A stretch of DNA of 64,000 nt. It comes from Didymella arachidicola (lineage: Eukaryota; Ascomycota; Dothideomycetes; Pleosporales; Didymellaceae). The notes beneath the pieces were generated by a model. It was not told where the DNA came from. It searched no databases and saw only the letters and a program-made list of their open reading frames with translations. The stretch is taken from NCBI GenBank assembly GCA_016630955.3, contig CM050000.1, forward strand, positions 434,001 to 498,000. Direction: 5' to 3'. A program made the position numbers and the translations under genes. Of this stretch, positions 8,527 to 17,927 are shown one piece after another. Positions within the stretch are counted from its first letter, which is position 1, and each line of letters opens with the position of its first letter.

Positions 8527-10779
8527 ATGAGTACTACTTCAGGAACACGTGCTACCCCTAGCAACTCCAACGCATCACGCCGTACGGCTGATGACGATCT
8601 CGACATGGACGAGGAGGCAGCGGCCCCCGTCTCTACGAGCACCTATCCAGTAGCTAAGCCCGAGACCTTCGATGGTACTCGTGACAAACTGGAAGACTGG
8701 CTTATGAAGTTCGACCTGTTCTTTATGTTCCAGGGAGAACGCATCCCGGAAGAGAAACGCGTTACTCTGGCGTCAACCTTCATGAAGGATCGCGCGTTCA
8801 CCTGGATCAAACCATTTATCCGCCGTTACCATGACGGAGCAAGCAACTCCGCGGATATCGACCCATGGATCGAAGACTTCGATCTGTTCAAGGAACAGAT
8901 CCGCCAGGTATTTGGAGTACACAACGAACCAACCATCGCCCGACGCGAGATTCAGCGCATCCGACAAACTGCATCCGCCGCGGACTACGCTGCTAAGTTT
9001 CAGCAGGTAGCCACGTTCACCGGCTGGGACGACGTCGCGCTGATGACCATGTTCAAACAAGGCCTTAAACCCAAGGTCAAGGAAGAGCTCATGCGAACCG
9101 CAGCAGCTACCGATACCTTTGATGCGCTAGTCCACGAAGCGATCAGTATCGACACCAAGCTCTACGACCTTCAACAAGAATTGAGAGAGGACCCTCGTGT
9201 GCGAGTTGCGACTCAGGTCGCTCGCCCACCCCAAACCTCACGAAACCAGTGGCGTAATAACAACTATCGCCGTGGGCAACGAGGAAGCCATTACCAAGCC
9301 AACGTAGGGCGCCGAGTCCACAACGATACAAGTGGAGGATACTACGGCCCTGCAGCAATGGACCTCTCCAACATCAACAAAGGACCTGAACGATGGAATG
9401 AAAAGAAAAAGGGTAGTAACAAACGCAGTGATAAGTCTTCAGTGACTTGTTACAGCTGTGGCAAGGTGGGCCACTACGCTCGCGATTGTCGCATGAAGAA
9501 CAAAGTGACCAGACAGCTGAACATGCTGGCTCATGACGACAGCGGCGACCAAGAGTGGGAGGTCGTTACTAATGAGATGGGACGTCTCATGGAAGACCCC
9601 ACTTCCGGACTTGACAACGACTACATCGAGGAGTCCGATGAGGATGCTCCAAGCAAGCAAATCCGGTCACCAACACCCTACCCTAAGGAAGAGTGGATTG
9701 ACAATGATCCCCGTCAACACCATGTGGTAGAGTGCGACATTAAGGACGGCAGCGCTATTGTTGGCAAACGATACTACGATTCCTTTTTCCGGCTCAACGA
9801 CAAGTACTATTCAAAGGAAGGGAAACGTTTAATTGTATGCGACAAAACGCAACATAGTCAGGACATGATGGTCTCGCGCGACCAATCCACCCAGACTCCT
9901 GCTTTCCGAGAACCCAAAGCACCAACGATAAACTTGACCATTGTCAACAACATCCCAGAGCACAAGGGAGAAGCGTCATCCGTTTCTATCCAGACACCAA
10001 GCCTACAGGATGTCGAGTCTGTCCGCGATTGGATGACGGAAGAAAATATTCAACGGTCAAGACGGTACTTGCTCGGTGACCCCGAAGCACTTAAGAGATT
10101 CGACCAACAGGTAGCCAATGCACAGAAAACCAACAAAGAATGGCACACGGAAGACTTTATCCGCTGGAAAGAAAGCAACTCCGCAACTCAGCAACAGCTG
10201 GACGACTACAACTTATACGCTCGAAGTCGAGACGAACCCGACTTCGACCGACAGCCCGCTTTGCCAACGCCGAGCTATACGTCGAAGCTGTTCCAGGATA
10301 TTCGAAACCCGTACCATTCTCGACTACCACCTACGCAGTGCTACCACGAAGCCTGCGAAGACCACAGACAGTACAAACTGAACAGTGGATGGTTTCCGAG
10401 TAAGCCCGAGGGCTGCGAGGAATACTGGTGGGAATGTACGGATACCTATTGCGCAGAGCACTTGTGGGATAAACGCACGAATCTCCACTTTCCAGGAATT
10501 GAATGTGTGGAAGACATATTCAACATGCACATGGTACAAAACGAGAGGTGCTACGGCCAAGAATGGGCTGAGTGTTTCCATCCGAATTGCAGGAACCACG
10601 AGACACTAAAACGCCTGAGCGGTTTTATGCCCCAGGACGAGTCTTTTTTAGACATATGGCAAACAGACGCCAAGGACAACCCGGACGAGAGCTTTTTCTC
10701 AACGCAGTCCAGGGCTCCCGGAATCGACGTCAGGATTCCAATGAGGCCCAGTCCCTCATCAAATTCCCTGTCGTGCTAG
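8527..10779 (+). CDS. gag: GypA Gag polyprotein
   Basis: 750 residues from ATG at 8527, 17 bases after the LTR. The first 40 residues are Ser/Thr/Asp-rich. A retrotransposon Gag (capsid) domain covers roughly residues 45-230, then a basic Arg/Asn-rich linker and a CCHC zinc knuckle CYSCGKVGHYARDC at about 308-321. Unusually, more than 400 residues follow the knuckle. This extension is acidic at first and then has three Cys-x4-Cys-x2-His blocks at about 605, 637 and 683. At residues 707-708 (TTT TTA) ribosomes can shift to -1 and make Gag-Pol; otherwise translation ends 42 residues later. Gag assembles the particle that packages the element RNA. The frame is intact. The function of the C-terminal part is unknown. 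Confidence 0.93.
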   Translation: MSTTSGTRATPSNSNASRRTADDDLDMDEEAAAPVSTSTYPVAKPETFDGTRDKLEDWLMKFDLFFMFQGERIPEEKRVTLASTFMKDRAFTWIKPFIRRYHDGASNSADIDPWIEDFDLFKEQIRQVFGVHNEPTIARREIQRIRQTASAADYAAKFQQVATFTGWDDVALMTMFKQGLKPKVKEELMRTAAATDTFDALVHEAISIDTKLYDLQQELREDPRVRVATQVARPPQTSRNQWRNNNYRRGQRGSHYQANVGRRVHNDTSGGYYGPAAMDLSNINKGPERWNEKKKGSNKRSDKSSVTCYSCGKVGHYARDCRMKNKVTRQLNMLAHDDSGDQEWEVVTNEMGRLMEDPTSGLDNDYIEESDEDAPSKQIRSPTPYPKEEWIDNDPRQHHVVECDIKDGSAIVGKRYYDSFFRLNDKYYSKEGKRLIVCDKTQHSQDMMVSRDQSTQTPAFREPKAPTINLTIVNNIPEHKGEASSVSIQTPSLQDVESVRDWMTEENIQRSRRYLLGDPEALKRFDQQVANAQKTNKEWHTEDFIRWKESNSATQQQLDDYNLYARSRDEPDFDRQPALPTPSYTSKLFQDIRNPYHSRLPPTQCYHEACEDHRQYKLNSGWFPSKPEGCEEYWWECTDTYCAEHLWDKRTNLHFPGIECVEDIFNMHMVQNERCYGQEWAECFHPNCRNHETLKRLSGFMPQDESFLDIWQTDAKDNPDESFFSTQSRAPGIDVRIPMRPSPSSNSLSC
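10644..10650 (+). promoter_or_regulatory. -1 ribosomal frameshift site, T TTT TTA
   Basis: In the gag frame the codons read TCT TTT TTA GAC, so the heptamer T TTT TTA is in the X XXY YYZ phase required for simultaneous -1 slippage. The pol frame is exactly -1 to gag and is open across the site. The heptamer and its phase are conserved in both GypB units. Confidence 0.85.
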
Positions 10780-13700
10780 AAGGCACCAGGATGACGGCAT
10801 TGTTGGACTCAGGAGCACAGAGCAACTACGTGTCTCAATCCGCTATCGCGCAAGCAGGCTTGCAGAAGCGAAGAAAGGAGGAACCATACCCTTTACGAGT
10901 AGCCAACGGAGAACCAATGCCAGGAGAGTCGACTGTGACCCACGAAGTGGTACAGCGACGTCTGAAAGTATTCAACCACGAGGAATTGACAGACCTAGAT
11001 GTTCTGGGAACGGCCGCCCACGATATCATATTAGGACTTCCTTGGTTAAGAGAGCACAATCCATGGATCGACTGGAAGAACCAGCGAATAACGCTCACGT
11101 GTCACGGATCAGGTACACCCGGACAGCGACCCGCGCAGCTCACGACGCAGCTGGTGGATGAGAAGGAGATTAACAACATCTCTTCGAACAAGACGCGCCA
11201 AGTTAGAGCGGTCGACCGCGCAGATACCAACCAGCCCCAGGATCACAAAGCGACGGTTAAGGAGAACAGTACAACTCCTGACATCCCGGACGAATACAGA
11301 GAGTTTATAGACCTCTTCCGCGATGAGAAGACTGCGAAGGCATTACCGCAGCACCAAGAATGGGACCACGAGATTAAGCTCGAGCCAGGCAAGAAGCCCC
11401 CATTCGGGCCAATATACCAGATGTCAGAAAAGGAACTTGAGGAGTTGCGCAGCTACCTTAAGGAGAACCTTGACAAAGGATTCATCAGAGAATCAGAATC
11501 CCCAGCGGGATTTCCCGTTCTATTCGTACCAAAGAAAGATGGCAAGCTGCGACCTTGCATCGATTACAGAAAGCTCAACGATATCACTATCAAGAATCGT
11601 TACCCGCTACCGAACATTAGCGAACTACAAGATCGGTTAGCCGGAGCACAGTACTTCACTGCGTTGGACTTGAGAGGAGCGTACAACCTCATCCGCATGA
11701 AGGAAGGCGAAGAATGGAAGACGGCGTTTAGAACCCGTTATGGTCATTACGAGTATTTGGTCATGCCTTTTGGGCTTACCAACGCACCAGCAACATGTCA
11801 AGCGCTCATCAACAACGTATTGAGAGCACATTTGGACATCACTGTGGTAGCGTACCTCGATGACATCCTAGTGTACAGTAAGACACTAGAAGAGCATGTC
11901 GAACACGTACGACAAGTGCTTGTCTGCCTAGGAGCAGCGCACCTACGCTTGAAACCCGAGAAATGCGAATGGCACAAGGAGGAAGTCGAGTTCCTAGGGT
12001 TTGTAGTAGGACGATACGGAGTCAAGATGAGCCAAGCAAAGATTCAGGTTGTGAAGGATTGGCCAACACCCAAAACCGTCAAGAACATTCAAGAGTTCCT
12101 TGGGTTTGTCAACTTCAACCGACGCTTCATCAAGGATTACTCCACGAAGGCCTTGCCGCTTACGAAACTTACGCGGAAGGACACACCCTTCAAGTGGGGC
12201 GAGGATCAGGACAAAGCTTTTGAAACGTTGAAACAGGCTTGTATAGATCCACCCACGTTGGTTACATTCAGGAGCGGAGAACCGCTACGAATGGAAACAG
12301 ATGCCTCAGATCTGGCATTAGGAGCATGCATCACACAGGAACGAGATGGTCAATGGCACCCGATTGCCTACTACTCACGCAAGTTCTCAGGACCCGAAGA
12401 ACGATACGACGTACACGACAAAGAACTGCTCGCGATCGTATCTGCCCTAGAACATTGGCGAGTCTACGCTGAAAGTTGTTCGGAACTTACGATCTACACG
12501 GATCACAAAAACCTGGTACATTTCACGACAACAAAGGTATTGAACAGACGACAAGTACGATGGTCTGAGACCCTCGGACAATATAAGTTCAAGATCCTCT
12601 ATACACCAGGAAAGGACAACGGTAGAGCCGACGCACTCAGTCGACGACACGACCTCGCAGGATCCAAGACGATCAACGAATCGGCGATTCTTGGCGTTAA
12701 TAGCGACGGATCGTTAGGACCATCCCAGCAGCTCAACAATATGATGCTAGTACGCCAAGAGCATCATGTACCATCACAGGTACCAGAGGAACTGGAGGAA
12801 GAAGTCATAAGCAGTCACCACGATGACCCGCTTCATGGACACCCCGGTATCACCAGAACGATGGAACTCATCAAGAGACATTACGAGTTCCCGAACATGC
12901 GCGACAAGGTCGCCAAGTTCATCAAGAATTGCGTAAGCTGTCAGCAGAACAAACACAGCACGCACGCCAAGTATGGAGAAGCACAGGCAATGGAGCCGCC
13001 AACGGCACCATGGACGAACATTACGATGGATTTCGTTACACAGCTACCTGTCTCCAAGGATCCTGTAACAGGATACACCTACGACTCAATCTTCGTTGCA
13101 GTGGATCGATTCACGAAAGCCGCTGAGTTTGTGCCTTTCCGCCACAGCTACACTGCAGAGCAGCTCGCACGAGTGTATCTGGATAGGATCGTTCGACACC
13201 ACGGCATTTCCGAATCAATCATCAGTGATAGAGACAAGTTGTTTACATCGAACTACTGGACCACGCTGTTAGCAGCTATTGGTACCAAGAAAAAACTGTC
13301 AACCGCGTATCATCCGCAGACGGATGGCCAAACGGAACGAGTGAACCAAACTATGGAGACGTACCTCCGCATCTACTGCAACCAGCGGCAGGACAACTGG
13401 GTTTCACTGTTGCCTATGGCTCAAATCGCGTACAACAACAAATTATCGGAAGCAACGGGCGTAACGCCGTTCTTCGCGAACCACGGGAGACACCCAAATC
13501 TCTTTACAAGGTCATTGGACAGTAACATTCAAACGGAATCAGCGATCACTTCAGTCGAAGCACTAAAGGAAGTACATCAGCAATCGCTTGAGAACATCGC
13601 CAAAGCTCAGTCAAGAAGCATCTCTTATGTCAACAAGAAACGAAAAACGGCACCTCTGCTGAAGGAGGGGGATAGAGTCTATCTCCTCACCAAGAATCTA

Positions 13701-14150
13701 CGCACACGGCGACCAACAAAAAAACTGGACAAAGTCAAAGTCGGACCATTTTTCATTTCCAAACGAATCAGCCCAGTCAACTATCGACTCGCGCTGCCCA
13801 AGGATGCAAAGATCCATCCAGTGTTCCACATCGCTCTGTTGGAACCTGCCGACCCCAGAACACCAATCCAGAAAGACTTCCACTACCAGGCAGACGGCCA
13901 GGACGAGTGGGAAGTTGAAAAAATAATAAAACACCGAAAGAAGGGACGAAACATTGAGTATCTAGTCAAGTGGTTAGGATACCCAGACTCAGAGAACACG
14001 TGGGAACCAGAAGCAAACCTCACGAACTGTCGCCAGTCGCTGACGCAGTATCGAAATTCTGTGGCCAGTACGGCACAGGATCCACGGGGTTCCCAGCAAG
14101 GAAGTCAACAAAGAGTTGGTCTGATAAGAGACCAGAGGAGGAATCGTTAG
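10650..14150 (+). CDS. pol: GypA Pol polyprotein (protease-RT-RNase H-integrase-chromodomain)
   Basis: Open in frame -1 from 10572; read from the frameshift it adds 1166 residues, giving a Gag-Pol of about 1874. Domains in order, numbered from 10572: aspartic protease with DSGA near 79; reverse transcriptase with YLDD near 428; RNase H with METDASD and IYTDHKN; integrase with an HHCC zinc motif near 755, a catalytic triad of D near 819 (TMDF), D near 885 (SDRDK) and E near 922 (GQTERVN); a GPF-type module; and a chromodomain near 1112-1160 (EYLVKWLGYPDSENTWEP). The chromodomain places it among chromoviruses, which target heterochromatin. All catalytic residues are present. Its 3' end overlaps the antisense ORF by 131 bp. 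Confidence 0.96.
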   Translation, partial: RHMANRRQGQPGRELFLNAVQGSRNRRQDSNEAQSLIKFPVVLEGTRMTALLDSGAQSNYVSQSAIAQAGLQKRRKEEPYPLRVANGEPMPGESTVTHEVVQRRLKVFNHEELTDLDVLGTAAHDIILGLPWLREHNPWIDWKNQRITLTCHGSGTPGQRPAQLTTQLVDEKEINNISSNKTRQVRAVDRADTNQPQDHKATVKENSTTPDIPDEYREFIDLFRDEKTAKALPQHQEWDHEIKLEPGKKPPFGPIYQMSEKELEELRSYLKENLDKGFIRESESPAGFPVLFVPKKDGKLRPCIDYRKLNDITIKNRYPLPNISELQDRLAGAQYFTALDLRGAYNLIRMKEGEEWKTAFRTRYGHYEYLVMPFGLTNAPATCQALINNVLRAHLDITVVAYLDDILVYSKTLEEHVEHVRQVLVCLGAAHLRLKPEKCEWHKEEVEFLGFVVGRYGVKMSQAKIQVVKDWPTPKTVKNIQEFLGFVNFNRRFIKDYSTKALPLTKLTRKDTPFKWGEDQDKAFETLKQACIDPPTLVTFRSGEPLRMETDASDLALGACITQERDGQWHPIAYYSRKFSGPEERYDVHDKELLAIVSALEHWRVYAESCSELTIYTDHKNLVHFTTTKVLNRRQVRWSETLGQYKFKILYTPGKDNGRADALSRRHDLAGSKTINESAILGVNSDGSLGPSQQLNNMMLVRQEHHVPSQVPEELEEEVISSHHDDPLHGHPGITRTMELIKRHYEFPNMRDKVAKFIKNCVSCQQNKHSTHAKYGEAQAMEPPTAPWTNITMDFVTQLPVSKDPVTGYTYDSIFVAVDRFTKAAEFVPFRHSYTAEQLARVYLDRIVRHHGISESIISDRDKLFTSNYWTTLLAAIGTKKKLSTAYHPQTDGQTERVNQTMETYLRIYCNQRQDNWVSLLPMAQIAYNNKLSEATGVTPFFANHGRHPNLFTRSLDSNIQTESAITSVEALKEVHQQSLENIAKAQSRSISYVNKKRKTAPLLKEGDRVYLLTKNLRTRRPTKKLDKVKVGPFFISKRISPVNYRLALPKDAKIHPVFHIALLEPADPRTPIQKDFHYQADGQDEWEVEKIIKHRKKGRNIEYLVKWLGYPDSENTWEPEANLTNCRQSLTQYRNSVASTAQDPRGSQQGSQQRVGLIRDQRRNR

Positions 14151-14610
14151 CCTGTGACCAGCAGAAATCAGCGAGTGGATTGGTGGTGGATGACGTGGCT
14201 GTCGTACGCGACGCTTCCGACTCTTGCCCCTGTTCCTGCACCTGCAACACGGCCAGATCACGACGCGCGAAGACCTGCTCCCGACTCTCAATTTCTGCCA
14301 GCTCACGCTCAAGACGAGCAGCATCTTCTTTGGCACGCAACAACGCTATACGCGTCTTACGCTTCTCTTCTTCAACCTTTTCCCATTCTTCTTCAGAAAC
14401 AAAAAGACTGCACTCTGCATGGACTGCGATACAGCCAGCGCAGCGACCAGTTGCAGTATCCACAAAGCAACGGAAGTTCTTTTCCTCACACCGCTTGCAG
14501 CGAAACACCATTTCCTTTGCTTCAGCACGCAGACGATCTGCACGCGCACGACGCGCTTCGGTAGACGACACCTTGCGAGGTGCACGAGATCTCGTTGATT
14601 CCTTAGGCAT
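14020..14610 (-). CDS. antisense ORF: Zn2Cys6-spaced coiled-coil protein
   Basis: 196 residues from ATG at 14610, running against pol and overlapping its last 131 bp. The start MPKEST is basic. Next comes a cysteine cluster with spacing C-x2-C-x6-C-x8-C-x2-C-x6-C, exactly that of fungal Zn2Cys6 DNA-binding domains. A strongly charged Glu/Arg/Lys heptad region (likely coiled coil) follows, then an acidic/Ser/Thr tail. Such a layout fits a transcription regulator (inference). The GypB element has an antisense ORF at the same place with the same spacing and the same MPK start but little other identity, so the position and layout are conserved while the sequence diverges. Confidence 0.7.
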   Translation of the reverse strand: MPKESTRSRAPRKVSSTEARRARADRLRAEAKEMVFRCKRCEEKNFRCFVDTATGRCAGCIAVHAECSLFVSEEEWEKVEEEKRKTRIALLRAKEDAARLERELAEIESREQVFARRDLAVLQVQEQGQESEASRTTATSSTTNPLADFCWSQANDSSSGLLSDQLFVDFLAGNPVDPVPYWPQNFDTASATGDSS

Positions 14611-14723
14611 GGTCAGGGAGGATGCGGAAACAAGAGGCGGCACGCCTTTGACACTATACTTATACCTACGACCTGATATGCGACCGCACGGAACGGAACA
14701 ACGTTATCGAGGACGATAATCCT

Positions 14724-14738
14724 AGGAGGGGAGGATAG
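14724..14738 (+). promoter_or_regulatory. GypA polypurine tract
   Basis: AGGAGGGGAGGATAG directly abuts the 3' LTR, the usual position for priming plus-strand DNA synthesis. Confidence 0.8.
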
Positions 14739-15238
14739 TGTTACGATCACAGGAGAAGGGAAGCCACAAGTAGACGAACGGACTCTACTGCAGTAGTGCG
14801 GGGTGACGCATATGTGTCCCACAAGTCACGTGACTGGTATCCCGCCAAGCACAGGTATCCCGGAGACCACAGGTATCCCGGAGACCACAGGTATCCCGGA
14901 GACCACAGGTATCCCGGAGACCACAGGTATCCCGGAGACCACAGGTATCCCGGAGACTACAGGTACTCAGGATACAGGAATAGTATATAGTACGTAGGAA
15001 CACAACTCTTACAGTTCGTGTTCAACCTAGTCAATCAAGTTTGTCTTTGGATCTCAACCAACCTTCGAGCTAGACAGTCTACTCTGTACTACTCATCGTT
15101 ACCCCTGCCTTCGAGACTGACAGATCATATCTGCACACCTCATTGCAACTCCACCCTTCGTGTCCCTGTTACCGTACTTATCCCTGAGAACCAACAGAAC
15201 TAGTGCTTACGAGCTTTGCTTAAAGTACGACTTCAACA
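14739..15238 (+). repeat. GypA 3' LTR
   Basis: 500 bp, appearing identical to the 5' LTR by eye, including the six-copy 18-bp array at 14851-14958. Followed by the target duplication GCCCG at 15239-15243 and then the end of T5. Confidence 0.97.
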
Positions 15239-15301
15239 GCCCGATAGCTTGTTGGGGTGGCCGACTCGCCTAGCTGGCCGACTCGCTATGCACTCACGTT
15301 A

Positions 15302-15762
15302 CTTAGCTTTAATATTAGCTATAAGGTTAAACTAGCTTTATATTAACTTAGAATTCTTATAGAGGGCTTTCTTATAGTTATACTTATAATTAAACTTTAC
15401 TTTAAGCCTTAGTTAACGCTTAATAAAGTTAATAGGCTAGTCCTACCTAATAGGGGCTATTCTATACTCTTCTTATAGTATATTAGCTATATTAGCTACA
15501 TCTAATAAGTAATAGGGTGCTCCTTACTATATAAGGTAAAGAACGTAATTAATAACCGCTTCCTCCTTATACTTATCTAGATACCGTCGTCTAGGCATAG
15601 AATTAGCTCTTAGGAGCTATCTAGTGTATTATTAGCTTAGGGTGCTTTATTATATATTATAGATAGCTGCAGCATGTTGTAGGGAAAGATTTGCGTCTTA
15701 TTTAAGAGCTAAGAGCGTAAGCTGTATCTAACACTTGTTTAACGCGTTTATTTAGCGTTAGT
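15302..15762 (-). pseudogene. RIP-degraded transposase remnant (5' part)
   Basis: TpA-rich DNA. The stretch at about 15660-15720 reads on the minus strand like the start of the T3/T14-type transposase (helix-turn-helix region), with many transitions. The rest is too altered to read. It is cut on the right by T6. Confidence 0.6.
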
Positions 15763-15764
15763 TA

Positions 15765-17637
15765 ACGTCCGAGACGGGTGAGTGGCCGGGACGAGTGAGT
15801 GGCCGGACTTTGCCAAGACCCCACCAAACTTCAACCCACCTTCAATTAAGTTGCGATGTCTCAACGTAGCAGCATGAACAGAAGCTTAAACGAAGCTGCG
15901 ATACAAAGCGCAGTCCAGGCTCTAAACCAAGACGCGAGTCTTACTATTCCACGCGCTGCAGCAATCTTTAGCGCACCTGAACGGACCTTACGGCGACAAC
16001 GTAACGGAACAGTCTCCCAACGCGATTGCAAACCTAAATCAATGAAGCTCCTTCTATCTGAAGAGAAGGCGATTGTTCAGCATGTCCTTGAGCTAGATGC
16101 GCGAGGGTTTCCACCTAAGCTCGCTACTATCAGAGATATGGCTGATTCTTTGCTCGCTGAGCGGCATCGCGACCCTGTTGGCGAGAATTGGGCTAAGACA
16201 TTCGTAAAGCGCCAGCCTAAGCTTAAAGTAAAGCTAAATCGGAAGTATGATTACAAGAGAGCTCTGTGCGAGGATCCTAGGGTTGTAGAAGGCTGGTTTC
16301 GCCTAGTACAAAATACAAAAGCCAAGTACGGCATCTAGGACAAAGACATGTACAACTTTGATAAGACTGGCTTCATGATGGGTGTTATATCGACTGCCGC
16401 GGTAGTCACCGCAGCAGAGCGTCGAGGAAGGCCGAAGAGCATTCAGCCAGGCAACCGGGAATGGGCCACGGCTATCCATGGTGTCAACGCGATGGGGTGG
16501 GCAATCCCACCCTTCATCATCTTCGCGGGCAAGTACCACCTCTCTGCCTGGTACAAGGAGGGCAGTGCACCTCAGGATTGGGTTATTGCAGTCTCTGACA
16601 CTGGCTGGACCACAAACGAGCTTGGCCTGCAGTGGTTAAAGCACTTTGACGAGCATACAGAGAGGCGTACTGTTGGCGGCCGCCGCTTGCCTATTATCGA
16701 CGGCCACGAGAGCCATAACTCGTTTGGTTTCCAGCAATACTGCCAAGAGAAGAACATAATCACCTTGTGTATGCCTCCGCATTCGTCACACCTACTATAG
16801 CCGCTTGACGTCGGCTGTTTTGCGCCGCTGAAGAAGGCGTATGGGTGCCAAGCTGAGAAGCTGATGCGCAACAAGATTAGCCACATTACTAAAATAGAGT
16901 TCTTGCCGTGCTTTAAAGCCGCTTTCGACATAGCTATCACGAAGAGCAATATCTTAGGAGGCTTTCGAGGCGCTGGCTTAGTTCCACACAACCCAGAGGC
17001 TGTGATATCGACGCTTAACGTCCGCCTGCGTACTCCACCGTTACCCACCGTCGAGGACGGTCCCTGGCAGTCGCAAACCCCAAGCAATACCCTAGAATTA
17101 GGGTCTCAAACGAAGCTAGTCCTTGAGAGGTTTTAAAGGCATGTAGATAGCTCGCCTACTTCGATAGTTGAGGCGGTGAAAAGCCTCTCTAAAGGCGCTG
17201 AGATGATGGTGCATGCTTTAGTGTTGTCCCAAAAGCGTATTACTAAGCTTGAAGCAGCTAATGAGGCCGCCACGCGACGTAAATCGCATAAGAGAAAGCG
17301 AGTAAAGAAGGAAGGCACTCTTGAAGTTGCAGAGGGACTGCGCTTAACAACTCTAAAGGAGTTTGGGGCGCGCAGCGATGGGAAGAAGGCAAAGAAGAGG
17401 TCGCGTGTTGAAGTGGGCGAACCGTCGCAAAGACGCTGTGGACGCTGCGGTAAGACTGGTCACAACTTGCGCACATGCAAGCAAGATGTAATAGAAGTTT
17501 CTGAATAGATTGGCTGATTACAATTCTTGATTACTGTTCTTGACGGCGCTGCACGGTCGTGTGTAGTCGTGGGTTTGGTGGGGTCTTGGCAAAGTCCGGC
17601 CACTCACTCGTCCCGGCCACTCACCCGTCTCGGACGT
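15765..17637 (+). mobile_element. T6: pogo/Fot1-like element, lightly mutated
   Basis: 1873 bp between TA at 15763-15764 and 17638-17639. Both ends begin ACGTCCGAGACGGG and carry paired GTGAGTGGCC units 17 bp apart. The ends match each other almost perfectly. Confidence 0.93.
15856..17508 (+). pseudogene. transposase of T6 with three in-frame stops
   Basis: A single frame runs from ATG at 15856 to the stop at 17506-17508, interrupted only by TAG at 16336, TAG at 16798 and TAA at 17134. The two TAG codons stand where relatives have CAG, the RIP-type CpA-to-TpA change. The first DDE block is FDKTGF, where relatives have FDETGF; DGHESH and PLDVGCFAP are kept. The zinc knuckle CGRCGKTGHNLRTC is intact. 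The element was apparently inactivated recently. Confidence 0.92.
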
Positions 17638-17639
17638 TA

Positions 17640-17925
17640 GTAGGTATTAAGATAGTATTAGTATTATAGTGTAGTCTTAGTAAAAGTATTCTACTAGAGT
17701 AGGTGTTCTATAAGACTAGTACAGACGTTATATCGGCTCTTAATGTAAAGCTACGCACCCTATTACTACTACTCTCCTAAAACAGCCCGTTCTAGCAATT
17801 GCAACCCCTAAGCAATACCCTAGAATTTAGGTTATAATTAATACTTTTAAAAAAGAGAATTTAGACGTATATAGATAGCTTACTAACCTCTATAGTTAAA
17901 GCGTTTAAGAAGGTATTAAAGGGGG
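17640..17925 (+). pseudogene. RIP-degraded transposase remnant, left piece
   Basis: Resembles the T14 transposase from the segment after the DDE domain to the helical linker, with abundant transitions to TA. T7 is inserted at its TA (17926-17927), and the remnant continues at 19777. Confidence 0.7.
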
Positions 17926-17927
17926 TA

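Larger units (their letters stand above)
8010..15238 (+). mobile_element. GypA: complete Ty3/Gypsy chromodomain LTR retrotransposon
   Basis: A 7229-bp element with 500-bp LTRs (TG...CA) that appear identical by eye, flanked by the 5-bp duplication GCCCG (8005-8009 and 15239-15243). Order: LTR, primer site, gag, -1 frameshift site, pol (protease, RT, RNase H, integrase, chromodomain), antisense ORF, polypurine tract, LTR. All frames are open. Identical LTRs and no RIP damage point to a recent insertion. Confidence 0.97.
6219..15299 (-). mobile_element. T5: pogo/Fot1-like element split by GypA
   Basis: TA at 6217-6218 and at 15300-15301 bound the element. Both ends carry two GCGAGTCGGCC units 17 bp apart. 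GypA with its GCCCG target duplication interrupts it at 8009/15244; removing GypA leaves about 1847 bp, the usual length. T5 belongs with T2 and T11 by its body. Confidence 0.92.

Noticed and set aside
9143..9358. Minus-strand ORFs across gag and pol
   Set aside because: Mirror frames of strong coding sequence with no domain or cysteine pattern.
14154..14564. Plus-strand ORFs after pol (14154-14564, 14224-14598)
   Set aside because: Shadows of the antisense Zn2Cys6-spaced ORF; composition is poor and they are not conserved in GypB.
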